A DNA stretch of 64,000 nt from contig NZ_NGJN01000002.1 in the NCBI RefSeq assembly GCF_002266855.1, positions 372,001-436,000 of the forward strand, in the 5' to 3' direction. The first letter of the stretch is position 1, and every line of letters begins with the position of its first letter. Below, one piece after another: positions 1 to 8,222 of the stretch. The notes below the pieces were generated by a model that was not told the DNA's origin, ran no database searches, and saw only the letters and a list, made by a program, of their open reading frames with translations. The position numbers and the translations under genes were made by a program. Source of the DNA: Winogradskyella aurantia. GTDB taxonomy: Bacteria; Bacteroidota; Bacteroidia; Flavobacteriales; Flavobacteriaceae.

Positions 1-630
1 CAGCTTAAGGGAATGTCTAAAACTGAGGCCAAAACCAGATTAAAGTATTGGTTTGACAAATTAGATATAGGGGATTGGTGGAACAAAAAAATTCAAGAGT
101 TAAGTAAAGGTCAAGCACAGAAAATTCAATTTGTGGTTACGGTATTGCATAGGCCAAAGCTATTGATTTTCGATGAACCTTTTTCAGGCTTTGACCCCAT
201 AAATGCCAATCTTATTAAAGATGAGATTCTGCAATTACGAGAAGAAGGTGCAACTGTTATTTTTTCTACCCATCGTATGGAGTCTGTAGAAGAGCTTTGT
301 GATCATATCGCGCTTATTCATAAGTCTAACAAAGTACTAGATGGAAAGCTAAACGATATAAAACGACAGTATAAAACCAATACATTTGAAGTGGGGTTGC
401 AATCAAATAAAAGCGAGGAGGTATTGCATGAAATCGAAAACAGCTTTCAGGTATTTCCAGCCACATTCAAAAACTTACATGATGATATAAAGCTCAATAT
501 TAAAATTGATGAAGCTACCTCGCCTAATGATTTACTGTCCTTTTTAACGGCAAGGGCAGAGGTTCATCATTTTGTTGAAGTATTGCCTTCGGCAAATGAT
601 ATATTTATCGAAACTGTAACCAATAATTAA
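1..630 (+). CDS. ABC transporter ATP-binding protein (NatA-like), 5' end outside window
   Basis: This is the C-terminal part of the ATPase of an ABC exporter; the frame is open to base 1, so the Walker A region lies upstream of the window. Visible motifs are the ABC signature region (ELSKGQ), Walker B (LLIFDEPFSGFDP) and the switch histidine (STHRM). After these comes about 100 residues of accessory C-terminal domain, as in NatA-type ATPases. The internal ATG at position 13 is not the true start. The permease gene begins 2 bp after the stop, so the two form one transporter. The substrate is unknown; NatA/NatB relatives export sodium, drugs or lipids. Confidence 0.9.
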   Translation, partial: QLKGMSKTEAKTRLKYWFDKLDIGDWWNKKIQELSKGQAQKIQFVVTVLHRPKLLIFDEPFSGFDPINANLIKDEILQLREEGATVIFSTHRMESVEELCDHIALIHKSNKVLDGKLNDIKRQYKTNTFEVGLQSNKSEEVLHEIENSFQVFPATFKNLHDDIKLNIKIDEATSPNDLLSFLTARAEVHHFVEVLPSANDIFIETVTNN

Positions 631-632
631 AA

Positions 633-1946
633 ATGAATCACTTACCACTCATCATAAAACGGGAATATTTAACCAAGGTAAAGAATCGGTCATTTATTGT
701 TATGACTTTTCTGAGTCCTCTAATAATGATAGGCCTTATAGCTGTTGTAGCCTATTTATCACAATTAAATAAGGATAAGGAACGCAGTATTTCTGTTCTG
801 GATGAATCTGGATACTTGAGCGATGCGTTTCAAAACTCTGAAAATACTACCTATAGCTATCTTGAAGGATTGGATTTAAATACTGCTAAGAAACTGGTTA
901 AGGAAAAAGAAGATTACGGCCTTTTGTACATTGGTAAATCCATTTCATTAGACGACATCTCAAATCATATAAAGTTTTATTCTGAAGACTCACCGTCCAT
1001 TACCATTATTTCCAATCTAGAGCGTAAGATTGAAAAGCGTCTTCGGGAAATAAAATTACAACAAGATGGTGTTAGCATGCAACAAATTGAAGCATCTAAG
1101 ATTCAGATAAATATTTCACAAGAGAGCTTTGAAGGAGAAACGAGTTCGAAAATGGACAATATTGTTAAATTGGCCTTTGGTGGGATAGCTGGATATCTTT
1201 TATTTATGTTCATAATCATTTATGGAAATATGATTATGAGAAGTGTTATTGAAGAAAAAACAAGCCGAATTATAGAGATTATAATTTCATCCGTTAAACC
1301 AGTGCAATTAATGATGGGTAAGATTATAGGGACTTCTCTGGCCGGTGTCACTCAATTTGTTATTTGGGTTTTACTTGGAGGTGTGCTGTTGGTTGTTGTG
1401 ACGGCCATTTTTGGAATTGACATGGCTCAAATGAAGACACCCCAACAAGATATGGTAGATCAAGTAATGCAAAACCAAGGCGCACAGGCCGTTGCCGAGA
1501 GCTTGATTATTGCTATTGGTAACTTGCCTTTGCTTAATTTGATTATTGCTTTTATGTTTTTCTTTATTGGAGGTTATCTATTGTACAGTTCATTATACGC
1601 TGCAATTGGAGCAGCGGTAGACAATGAAACGGATACACAACAGTTTATGTTTCCTATAATTATGCCATTGGTCTTAGCGGTTTATGTAGGGTTCTTTACT
1701 GTAATTGAAGATCCTCACGGTGCCGTTTCCACCATATTTTCTTTTATACCCTTTACTTCTCCTGTGGTAATGTTAATGCGTATTCCCTTTGGAGTTCCTT
1801 TGTGGCAACAAGGTCTTTCTTTGTTAATTCTTATCGGTACTTTTATGTTTGCAGTTTGGCTTGGCGCAAAAATTTATCGTGTAGGTATTTTAATGTACGG
1901 TAAGAAGCCAACGTATAAAGAATTGTTTAAATGGATAAAATACTAG
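633..1946 (+). CDS. ABC-2 type transporter permease (NatB-like)
   Basis: This is the membrane partner of the ATPase that ends 2 bp upstream. The 437-residue protein has the ABC-2/NatB layout: one N-terminal membrane helix (about residues 22-43), a soluble extracytoplasmic stretch to about residue 175, then five or six helices. The segment EEKTSRIIEIIISSVKP after the second helix is typical of this permease group. The ATG is 2 bp after the preceding stop, which suggests translational coupling. The MscS gene follows after 1 bp, so all three may share a transcript. The exported substrate cannot be read from the sequence. Confidence 0.9.
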   Translation: MNHLPLIIKREYLTKVKNRSFIVMTFLSPLIMIGLIAVVAYLSQLNKDKERSISVLDESGYLSDAFQNSENTTYSYLEGLDLNTAKKLVKEKEDYGLLYIGKSISLDDISNHIKFYSEDSPSITIISNLERKIEKRLREIKLQQDGVSMQQIEASKIQINISQESFEGETSSKMDNIVKLAFGGIAGYLLFMFIIIYGNMIMRSVIEEKTSRIIEIIISSVKPVQLMMGKIIGTSLAGVTQFVIWVLLGGVLLVVVTAIFGIDMAQMKTPQQDMVDQVMQNQGAQAVAESLIIAIGNLPLLNLIIAFMFFFIGGYLLYSSLYAAIGAAVDNETDTQQFMFPIIMPLVLAVYVGFFTVIEDPHGAVSTIFSFIPFTSPVVMLMRIPFGVPLWQQGLSLLILIGTFMFAVWLGAKIYRVGILMYGKKPTYKELFKWIKY

Positions 1947-1947
1947 T

Positions 1948-2772
1948 ATGGAGCGCTTAAAAGAGATACTCAACTATACCTTTAATTTTACCGAGAATAT
2001 TTCTATAAGTATCAAGGGGATTCTTTTTGTCTTACTCGTCCTCATTATAATATCAGTTCTATTAAAAATTGTTCGAAGAATTGTCACCAGAAATCTGCCT
2101 AAAAGTGATGAGAAGAAATTTATAACTGTGTTCTCCTATGGCCGTTGGATTGTGTACCTCATTTTTCTATTGATTACGCTTAATGCTATCGGTGTTAATG
2201 TTACGGCTGTATTTGCGGCATCTGCCGCATTGCTAATTGGCGTAGGTTTGGCGCTTCAAACCTTATTTCAGGATATAATTTCAGGAATTTTTATTTTGAT
2301 TGATCAAACGGTACATGTTGGTGATATTATTGAAATCGACGGAAAAATTGGAAAGGTTGAGGAGATAAAGCTCAGAACGACCCGCGCTGTGACTATTGAT
2401 AATAAGGTACTAATACTTCCAAATCATTTGTATTTAACGAACTCTCTTTATAATTGGACTCAAAACGGAACCATAACTAGAGAATCTGTCGAAGTCGGTG
2501 TGGCTTACGGGAGTGATGTGCAATTGGTAAAGAAAATATTGTTACAGGTAGCGAACAACCACCCCGATGTAATTCCAACACCAGAGCCGACGGTAATTTT
2601 TATTGATTTTGGAGAAAGTTCATTAAATTTTAGGCTTGTTTTTACAATGAACGACAGTTTTAAGGCGCTTTTTCCCAAAAGTGACATACGATTTGAAATA
2701 GACAGGCTATTTAGGGAGAACAATATTACGATTCCTTTCCCACAGAGAGATGTGCATATTTTTCAGAAGTAA
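1948..2772 (+). CDS. small-conductance mechanosensitive channel (MscS family)
   Basis: This 274-residue protein is close to the minimal MscS length. Three hydrophobic helices lie near residues 20-42, 65-88 and 92-118. The third is the Gly/Ala-rich pore helix, followed by the conserved FQDIISGIFILIDQ segment. The beta domain comes next (VGDIIEIDGKIGKVEEIKLRTT, with LPNHLYL) and then the alpha/beta C-terminal domain. The family opens under membrane tension to release solutes after osmotic downshock. The gene begins 1 bp after the ABC permease stop. About 155 bp without a gene separate it from the next coding region. Confidence 0.93.
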   Translation: MERLKEILNYTFNFTENISISIKGILFVLLVLIIISVLLKIVRRIVTRNLPKSDEKKFITVFSYGRWIVYLIFLLITLNAIGVNVTAVFAASAALLIGVGLALQTLFQDIISGIFILIDQTVHVGDIIEIDGKIGKVEEIKLRTTRAVTIDNKVLILPNHLYLTNSLYNWTQNGTITRESVEVGVAYGSDVQLVKKILLQVANNHPDVIPTPEPTVIFIDFGESSLNFRLVFTMNDSFKALFPKSDIRFEIDRLFRENNITIPFPQRDVHIFQK

Positions 2773-2927
2773 AATTTATGCCTTCTATGCTAGAAACCAT
2801 AAAAAAAATTTGAACTAACTTATGTATTATTTTTTCTCATATAGTGTGCAATTGTAGGAAGATATGTATCGTTTAGCTCATCTAAACACCATCTAATTAA
2901 GAACACGAATTAACTTAAAAGTATAAG

Positions 2928-4091
2928 ATGCCAAAAATATTAATAATTGAAGATGAAGCAGCCATTAGAAGGGTATTGGTCAAAATTCTTTCTGAAGAAA
3001 ACGATACCTATCAAGTTGAGGAAGCTGAAGATGGTTTAGTTGGAATTGAAAAAATAAGAAAGGACGATTATGATTTGATTTTATGCGATATCAAAATGCC
3101 AAAAATGGACGGCGTTGAGGTATTGGAAGCCGTTAAGAAACTAAAGCCAGAAATTCCAATAGTCATGATTTCTGGTCATGGTGATTTAGATACAGCCGTT
3201 AATACGATGCGTCTTGGAGCCTTTGATTATATTTCGAAACCACCAGACCTAAATAGATTGTTGAATACCGTTCGTATAGCCTTAGATAGAAAGGAACTGG
3301 TTGTTGAGAATAAGATGTTAAAAAAGAAAGTAAGCAAGAACTATGAAATGATAGGTGACAGCGAGGCGATTGCTAAAATAAAAGACATGATAGACAAAGT
3401 GGCCCCAACTGATGCCCGAGTCTTAATAATGGGTCCGAATGGTACAGGTAAGGAATTGGTGGCACACTGGCTTCACCAAAAAAGCGACCGAAACAAAGGT
3501 CCAATGATTGAGGTTAACTGTGCGGCAATTCCTTCTGAATTAATAGAGAGTGAACTGTTTGGACATGTTAAAGGGGCTTTCACCTCCGCTGCCAAAGATA
3601 GAGCTGGTAAATTTGAAGCCGCTAACGGTGGGACTATTTTTTTAGACGAAATAGGAGATATGAGTCTTTCTGCTCAGGCTAAGGTGTTACGAGCTTTGCA
3701 GGAAAGCAGAATACAACGTGTAGGTAGTGATAAGGATATAAAAGTTAACGTGCGCGTAATCGCAGCAACCAATAAAAACTTAAAAAAGGAAATTGAAGAG
3801 GGTAAATTTCGAGAGGATTTATTTCATAGATTGGCAGTGATATTGATTGAGGTACCTTCATTAAACGATAGACGCGAAGACATACCTTTATTGATAGAGT
3901 ACTTTACAGAAAAAATTTCACAAGAACAAGGCACTACCAAAAAGTCGTTTTCTTCAAATGCTATTAACTTGTTACAAAATTACGACTGGACTGGAAATAT
4001 ACGAGAACTTCGTAATGTCGTGGAAAGATTAATCATTTTGGGAGGCCAGGAGGTAAGTGAGGCTGATGTTAAAGCCTTTGCATCAAAATAG
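2928..4091 (+). CDS. sigma-54-dependent response regulator lacking the C-terminal HTH domain
   Basis: An NtrC-type regulator with an N-terminal receiver domain (phosphoacceptor Asp54 in [13 protein letters not shown]; Lys in ISKPP) and a central AAA+ sigma-54 activation domain. Walker A is GPNGTGKE near residue 168, Walker B is [10 protein letters not shown], and the arginine-finger region is FREDLFHRL. Two features are unusual. The sigma-54 contact loop reads GAFTSA (216-221) instead of GAFTGA. The protein stops at 387 residues, just after the AAA+ lid, with no Fis-type HTH. The stop is followed by an unrelated gene, so no frameshifted HTH is hidden there. It may act without specific DNA binding. 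No histidine kinase lies next to it. Confidence 0.93.
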   Translation: MPKILIIEDEAAIRRVLVKILSEENDTYQVEEAEDGLVGIEKIRKDDYDLILCDIKMPKMDGVEVLEAVKKLKPEIPIVMISGHGDLDTAVNTMRLGAFDYISKPPDLNRLLNTVRIALDRKELVVENKMLKKKVSKNYEMIGDSEAIAKIKDMIDKVAPTDARVLIMGPNGTGKELVAHWLHQKSDRNKGPMIEVNCAAIPSELIESELFGHVKGAFTSAAKDRAGKFEAANGGTIFLDEIGDMSLSAQAKVLRALQESRIQRVGSDKDIKVNVRVIAATNKNLKKEIEEGKFREDLFHRLAVILIEVPSLNDRREDIPLLIEYFTEKISQEQGTTKKSFSSNAINLLQNYDWTGNIRELRNVVERLIILGGQEVSEADVKAFASK

Positions 4092-4100
4092 AAAACTATT

Positions 4101-4979
4101 ATGCGAGATATTAAAATTCAAGACTTTAGAATTTCATCGAAAGTTAGTATCAAAGATTTACCAACATCTTATGACCTTGAAGCTAGTAAAAAGACCATCG
4201 AGAAAGAGATGCGTAAGATTAGTGAGGATTTGGCAGAGATACAAAATACTATGTATGCGCATGGTAAGTATGCTGTTTTAATGTGTATTCAAGGAATGGA
4301 TACTGCTGGTAAAGACAGTTTAATTCGTGAAGTATTTAAGGAGTTTAACGTTAGGGGAATAGTGGCTCATAGTTTTAAAAAACCTTCACCACTAGAATTA
4401 AAGCACGATTATCTTTGGAGGCATTACAAGGCATTACCATCTAGAGGCAAGTTTGGGATTTTTAATCGTACCCATTATGAGAATGTTCTAGTTACTCGTG
4501 TGCATCCAAGTTACCTGCTTTACGAAAACATGCCTGATATCACTAGTGTAGCCAATGTCAATGATGATTTTTGGGACAAGCGTTTCAAAGAGATCAATAA
4601 TTTTGAAAAGCATATTGCCGATAACGGCACAATTATTTTTAAGTTTTTTCTGAACATCTCAAAGGAAGAACAGAAAAATAGGCTCTTACGACGTTTAAAT
4701 AAACCTTCGAAACACTGGAAATTTTCTCCAGGTGATCTTGATGAGCGTCAACTTTGGGATAATTACCAGGCTTGTTATGAGGATGTATTAAATAGAAGTT
4801 CAAAACCTCACGCGCCTTGGTTTAACATTCCAGCAGATGATAAGCCAACAGCCCGATATATTGTGGCTCGAATCATGTTTGATACCTTGAAAGCCTATAG
4901 CGATATTAAAAATCCAGAATTACCACCTGAGCAAAAAGCGCGTATTGAAGAGTATAAACAACAATTAGAAAATGAATAA
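4101..4979 (+). CDS. ppk2: polyphosphate kinase 2 family protein
   Basis: PPK2 enzymes transfer phosphate between polyphosphate and nucleoside mono- or diphosphates. The 292-residue, single-domain length fits the family. Motifs seen are the Walker A-like GMDTAGKD (65-72), the Walker B-like segment FNRTHYENVLVTRVHP and the lid arginines in KNRLLRRLNKPSKHWKFSPGD. Whether it makes ATP/GTP from polyP or the reverse, and whether it is class I or III, cannot be settled by eye. The gene starts 9 bp after the sigma-54 regulator stop and overlaps the M28 peptidase start by 8 bp, so the three are probably cotranscribed. Confidence 0.93.
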   Translation: MRDIKIQDFRISSKVSIKDLPTSYDLEASKKTIEKEMRKISEDLAEIQNTMYAHGKYAVLMCIQGMDTAGKDSLIREVFKEFNVRGIVAHSFKKPSPLELKHDYLWRHYKALPSRGKFGIFNRTHYENVLVTRVHPSYLLYENMPDITSVANVNDDFWDKRFKEINNFEKHIADNGTIIFKFFLNISKEEQKNRLLRRLNKPSKHWKFSPGDLDERQLWDNYQACYEDVLNRSSKPHAPWFNIPADDKPTARYIVARIMFDTLKAYSDIKNPELPPEQKARIEEYKQQLENE

Positions 4980-6402
4980 AAACAAACTAACAAAAATGAG
5001 AACTGCAATAGTACTATGTATAATGTTGTTGTTTGGCGTTGGACAGGTTTCAGCGCAATCTGATGAAGCGGTTATTCAGACCATTTATAAGTCCTCATTA
5101 ACGAACGGCAACAGTTATTCTTGGCTAGACCATTTGTCAAATAAAATTGGAGGTCGCCTCTCTGGCTCGCTCAATGCCCAAAAAGCCGTAGAATACACGA
5201 AAGCAGAATTGGAAAAACTTGGTTTGGATAAAGTATGGCTTCAGCCCGTTATGGTGCCTAAATGGGAACGCGGTGCGAAAGAGGAGGCCTTTTATGAGAC
5301 AGAAAACAATAAATACAGAGTTAATATCTGCGCTCTAGGTGGGTCTGTCGCCACTGACGAAAATGGTTTACGGGCTGGAGTTGTAGAAGTACAAAATTTT
5401 GAAGAGCTAGAAAAATTAGGTAGGTCCAATATTGAAGGGAAGATAGTTTTTTACAATAGACCAATGCAAGCCGACTTAATCAGCACATTCAACGCTTATG
5501 GAGGCTGCGTTAATCAACGCTACGCTGGTGCTATGGAGGCGGTTAAATACGGTGCCGTTGGTGTTATAGTAAGGTCTATGAACTTAAGACTGGACGATTA
5601 TCCCCATACAGGGAGTATGGGTTATGGCGAATTACCGGTGAAAGATCGTATACCTTCTGCTGCCATAAGTACGAATGACGCTAATAGGCTGAGCGAGGAT
5701 TTGAAAAAGTCCAAAAATTTACAGTTTTATTTTAAGCAAAACTGCCAACAGTTTGAAGATGTCTTGTCTTATAATGTGATTGGAGAAATTACAGGCAGAG
5801 AATTTCCGAATGAGTATATTGTCGTAGGAGGTCACCTAGACTCTTGGGATTTAGGCGATGGTGCTCATGACGATGGGGCAGGTGTGGTACAGTCGATGGA
5901 TGTCTTAAGACTTTTGAAAATAAGCGGCGTACAACCTAAAAGGAGTATTCGTGTTGTGCTTTTTATGAATGAAGAAAACGGCCTTCGTGGTGGTAGAAAA
6001 TATGCTGAAGAGGCTAAAGCTAACAATGAGCGACATGTATTTGCCCTAGAAAGCGATGCAGGAGGTTTTACACCAAGAGGTTTCAGTTTTGATTGTAGTG
6101 ATGTAGTATTTTCTAAGATTCTAGGATGGAAACCGTTATTTAAACCCTATTTAATACATTATTTTGAGAAAGGTGGGAGTGGGGCTGATATAGGACCTTT
6201 AAAAGACGAGAACATTGTCTTAGCAGGCCTGCGGCCTGATTCACAACGTTATTTTGACCATCATCACGCCTCCAATGATACGTTTGAACATGTTAATAAG
6301 CGTGAACTTGAACTTGGAGCTGCAACAATGACCTCATTAGTCTATTTAATGGATAAGTACGGTACTAACCCAATACCTGAGTCAACAAATATTAAGGACT
6401 AG
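4972..6402 (+). CDS. secreted M28 family metallopeptidase (carboxypeptidase Q-like)
   Basis: An exported zinc aminopeptidase/carboxypeptidase of 476 residues. A signal peptide ends near VSAQS; a second in-frame ATG at 4996 is an equally good start. A PA-like insert (about residues 120-260) precedes the catalytic core. The zinc ligands of the family are visible: GGHLDSWD, the Asp in AHDDGAG, the Glu pair in MNEENG, the Asp in ESDAGG and the His in DHHHASND. The start overlaps the ppk2 stop by 8 bp. The 3' end overlaps a small opposing ORF by 11 bp. It probably digests peptides in the periplasm; the natural substrate is unknown. Confidence 0.92.
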   Translation: MNKNKLTKMRTAIVLCIMLLFGVGQVSAQSDEAVIQTIYKSSLTNGNSYSWLDHLSNKIGGRLSGSLNAQKAVEYTKAELEKLGLDKVWLQPVMVPKWERGAKEEAFYETENNKYRVNICALGGSVATDENGLRAGVVEVQNFEELEKLGRSNIEGKIVFYNRPMQADLISTFNAYGGCVNQRYAGAMEAVKYGAVGVIVRSMNLRLDDYPHTGSMGYGELPVKDRIPSAAISTNDANRLSEDLKKSKNLQFYFKQNCQQFEDVLSYNVIGEITGREFPNEYIVVGGHLDSWDLGDGAHDDGAGVVQSMDVLRLLKISGVQPKRSIRVVLFMNEENGLRGGRKYAEEAKANNERHVFALESDAGGFTPRGFSFDCSDVVFSKILGWKPLFKPYLIHYFEKGGSGADIGPLKDENIVLAGLRPDSQRYFDHHHASNDTFEHVNKRELELGAATMTSLVYLMDKYGTNPIPESTNIKD

Positions 6403-6535
6403 TTTTCTTGAGTTGTTTCAATTTTTCTAGTCGGCGCTCTTGTTCTATTTTAATGGTTAAAAGTTGTTCATTAAAATATACACCATCAGCATGCATATCT
6501 GCTGGTGTTCTGTAAGACATTGATTTCTTTTTCAT
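6392..6535 (-). CDS. small basic hypothetical protein (47 aa)
   Basis: A short ORF from the ATG at 6535 to the TAA at 6392 fills the gap between the M28 and DinB-like genes. The product starts MKKKSMSYRTPADMHADGVY and ends in a charged, probably helical tail rich in Gln, Glu, Arg, Leu and Lys. An A-rich stretch precedes the ATG, as is common for Flavobacteriaceae translation starts. No known family was recognised. The residue pattern looks like protein rather than random reading, but with 47 codons this is a judgement. The gene points toward, and overlaps, the 3' end of the M28 gene. Confidence 0.45.
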   Translation of the reverse strand: MKKKSMSYRTPADMHADGVYFNEQLLTIKIEQERRLEKLKQLKKTSP

Positions 6536-6589
6536 TTTTCTTTTTAAAATAAAAAATTGATTTTTTTTATGAGTTAATACTTTATTAAT

Positions 6590-7156
6590 ATGTTTAGATT
6601 TAGCGCTATTTTAACAATTATGATTATCCCAATGCTGATGAATGCACAGTCAGATAAATTACCCTATCATCAAATTCCTGAATATTCTGAGACTTATACA
6701 GCAGGTACGGTTACTGCTCGAATGATAGACGGGTTAGGCTTTCGATTCTATTGGGCTACTAATGGACTTACTGAAAAAGACCTAGAGTATAGGCCTAATT
6801 CGGAAGGTAGGTCTACCGAGGAGACCATTCAACATATTTATAGTTTGTCTAAAGTTATAATAAACTCGACATTGAATGCACCGAACTCCAGAACGTCTGA
6901 AACGTTAGATTATCAGCAGCTTCGTGAAAAAACATTAATCAATTTAAAAACTGCCGCTGATACTCTCAGGGGTAGCGAGGATATATCTAATTACAAGATT
7001 ATTTTCGGTGAACAGGAATTTCCCTTTTGGAACCAAATCAACGGTCCAATTTCAGATGCTATATGGCATTGCGGTCAAATAGCTATTAATAGGAGAAGTT
7101 CTGGCAATCCCATTTCTTCGAGGGTAAATCACTTTTCAGGAACTGTAAAAGAGTAA
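6590..7156 (+). CDS. secreted DinB-like protein
   Basis: A 188-residue protein with an N-terminal signal peptide (cleavage near LMNAQS). The rest looks like a DinB-type four-helix bundle: a first helix with TARMIDGLGFRFYWA, the segment YRPNSEGRSTEETIQHIYSLS, and a closing helix with ISDAIWHCGQIAINRRSSG. Family members often carry a metal-binding His triad; here His appears in TIQHIYS and DAIWHCGQ, and the third ligand is unclear. The function is unknown, and export is unusual for this mostly cytosolic family. The gene ends directly against the opposing M23 gene with no room for a separate terminator. Confidence 0.72.
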   Translation: MFRFSAILTIMIIPMLMNAQSDKLPYHQIPEYSETYTAGTVTARMIDGLGFRFYWATNGLTEKDLEYRPNSEGRSTEETIQHIYSLSKVIINSTLNAPNSRTSETLDYQQLREKTLINLKTAADTLRGSEDISNYKIIFGEQEFPFWNQINGPISDAIWHCGQIAINRRSSGNPISSRVNHFSGTVKE

Positions 7157-8017
7157 TCAGTGTTTCCTTTTATAAAACCGACCTTTTTTGAGTTTCTTGG
7201 TGTTTTGGCCCTTAAATTTAAACGGAATTGAGATACCTCTAGATTGGTGAATAACGAGATGGAGATGCGGTATGGTTGTAAACCCCGTCATACCAGAAAT
7301 GGCTATTGGTTCACTATCTTCCACTCGGTCACCTACGGCAACTAATGCGCCGTCAAAGTCAAGGTGTACATAATTTGCTATGCTTCCATCGTCGTGAAGA
7401 ATTAAAACCTTATTCCCTTTATCTACACATTTTGGAGTCCTGCAATGTTCTGTGGAATCTTCTTTGACAAAAAATACTGTGCCAGGGCGTATCGCCGTAA
7501 TGGTATCACCAATTTGGGTACCTATATCTATGGCGTATTTGGAGTGCGGTTTATTGTGAGAAAAATTACCGCCAAAGGATTGAATTATCTTATAGCGTTT
7601 ACCTCTTGGAAAGGGGAGCGAATATTCATACGTCCTGTCTATTTTACTATTGGGGTCCCCAAAGTTAGCCTTAAATTGAATAAAGCGTTTTAAATTGATT
7701 TTAGAAGTATCCTTAACACGATTTACTGGCAGAATTAAGGCATTTTTTAAGGTGTCCATATGCTTTAGCACACCGTAAGAATTACCTTTTATAAAGGTCT
7801 TGGTTGAGTCTAAAGATGACAACTTAATTTCTATTGGTGCAAGATAGGGATTGATGAAATCTATATAAACCGAATCGTTTTCTATTCGTTTTAATGTCTC
7901 GATAGTCTGAGCTTGTGACAATTGAAAAATACCTAATAGAATTGCTATTGGCAAAAAGAGTTTTGTTTTTTTACCCACCAAAAATGATTTACAGACCTGT
8001 TTAAACGAACCCTGCAT
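7157..8017 (-). CDS. secreted M23 family metallopeptidase (LytM-like)
   Basis: A 286-residue protein with an N-terminal hydrophobic signal (cleavage near LSQAQT), about 110 residues of unassigned domain, and a C-terminal M23/LytM domain. Zinc ligands are visible as His and Asp in HSKYAIDIG and the HLH motif in IPHLHLVIH. Family members cut peptidoglycan cross-bridges or regulate amidases. Because the complete ligand set is present, catalytic activity is plausible. The ATG lies 9 bp after the stop of a 38-codon membrane-protein ORF, which suggests a two-gene operon. Confidence 0.88.
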   Translation of the reverse strand: MQGSFKQVCKSFLVGKKTKLFLPIAILLGIFQLSQAQTIETLKRIENDSVYIDFINPYLAPIEIKLSSLDSTKTFIKGNSYGVLKHMDTLKNALILPVNRVKDTSKINLKRFIQFKANFGDPNSKIDRTYEYSLPFPRGKRYKIIQSFGGNFSHNKPHSKYAIDIGTQIGDTITAIRPGTVFFVKEDSTEHCRTPKCVDKGNKVLILHDDGSIANYVHLDFDGALVAVGDRVEDSEPIAISGMTGFTTIPHLHLVIHQSRGISIPFKFKGQNTKKLKKGRFYKRKH

Positions 8018-8026
8018 AACTGTGCA

Positions 8027-8143
8027 TTATTCTTTCTCTGATTTTTTTTCTTTTTTCAATTTAATATAGCGTGAAACCAATCGCATTCCCAAACGCGCAA
8101 ATAAGATAATGGCGATAACCATTACCACATCAAACCCAGACAT
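8027..8143 (-). CDS. small single-pass membrane protein (38 aa)
   Basis: A short ORF from the ATG at 8143 to the TAA at 8027. The first half is a hydrophobic helix (VVMVIAIILFARLG) and the tail is strongly charged (KLKKEKKSEKE), as in a small inner-membrane protein with its C-terminus in the cytoplasm. It ends 9 bp before the M23 peptidase start and points the same way, which supports a real gene and cotranscription. No family was recognised. It could be a partner of the peptidase, but that is only inferred from position. Confidence 0.5.
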   Translation of the reverse strand: MSGFDVVMVIAIILFARLGMRLVSRYIKLKKEKKSEKE

Positions 8144-8222
8144 ATTAATTAATTTAGTTACCTAAATATAAATTAAAACTATGGGTTTACCATTGGTTTA
8201 AGGCATATTTAACGACTATGAA

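Noticed and set aside
2773..2927. Possible promoter TATCGTTTAG before the sigma-54 regulator
   Set aside because: It departs from TAnnTTTG and the nearest TTG is only 12 nt upstream, so I do not call it.
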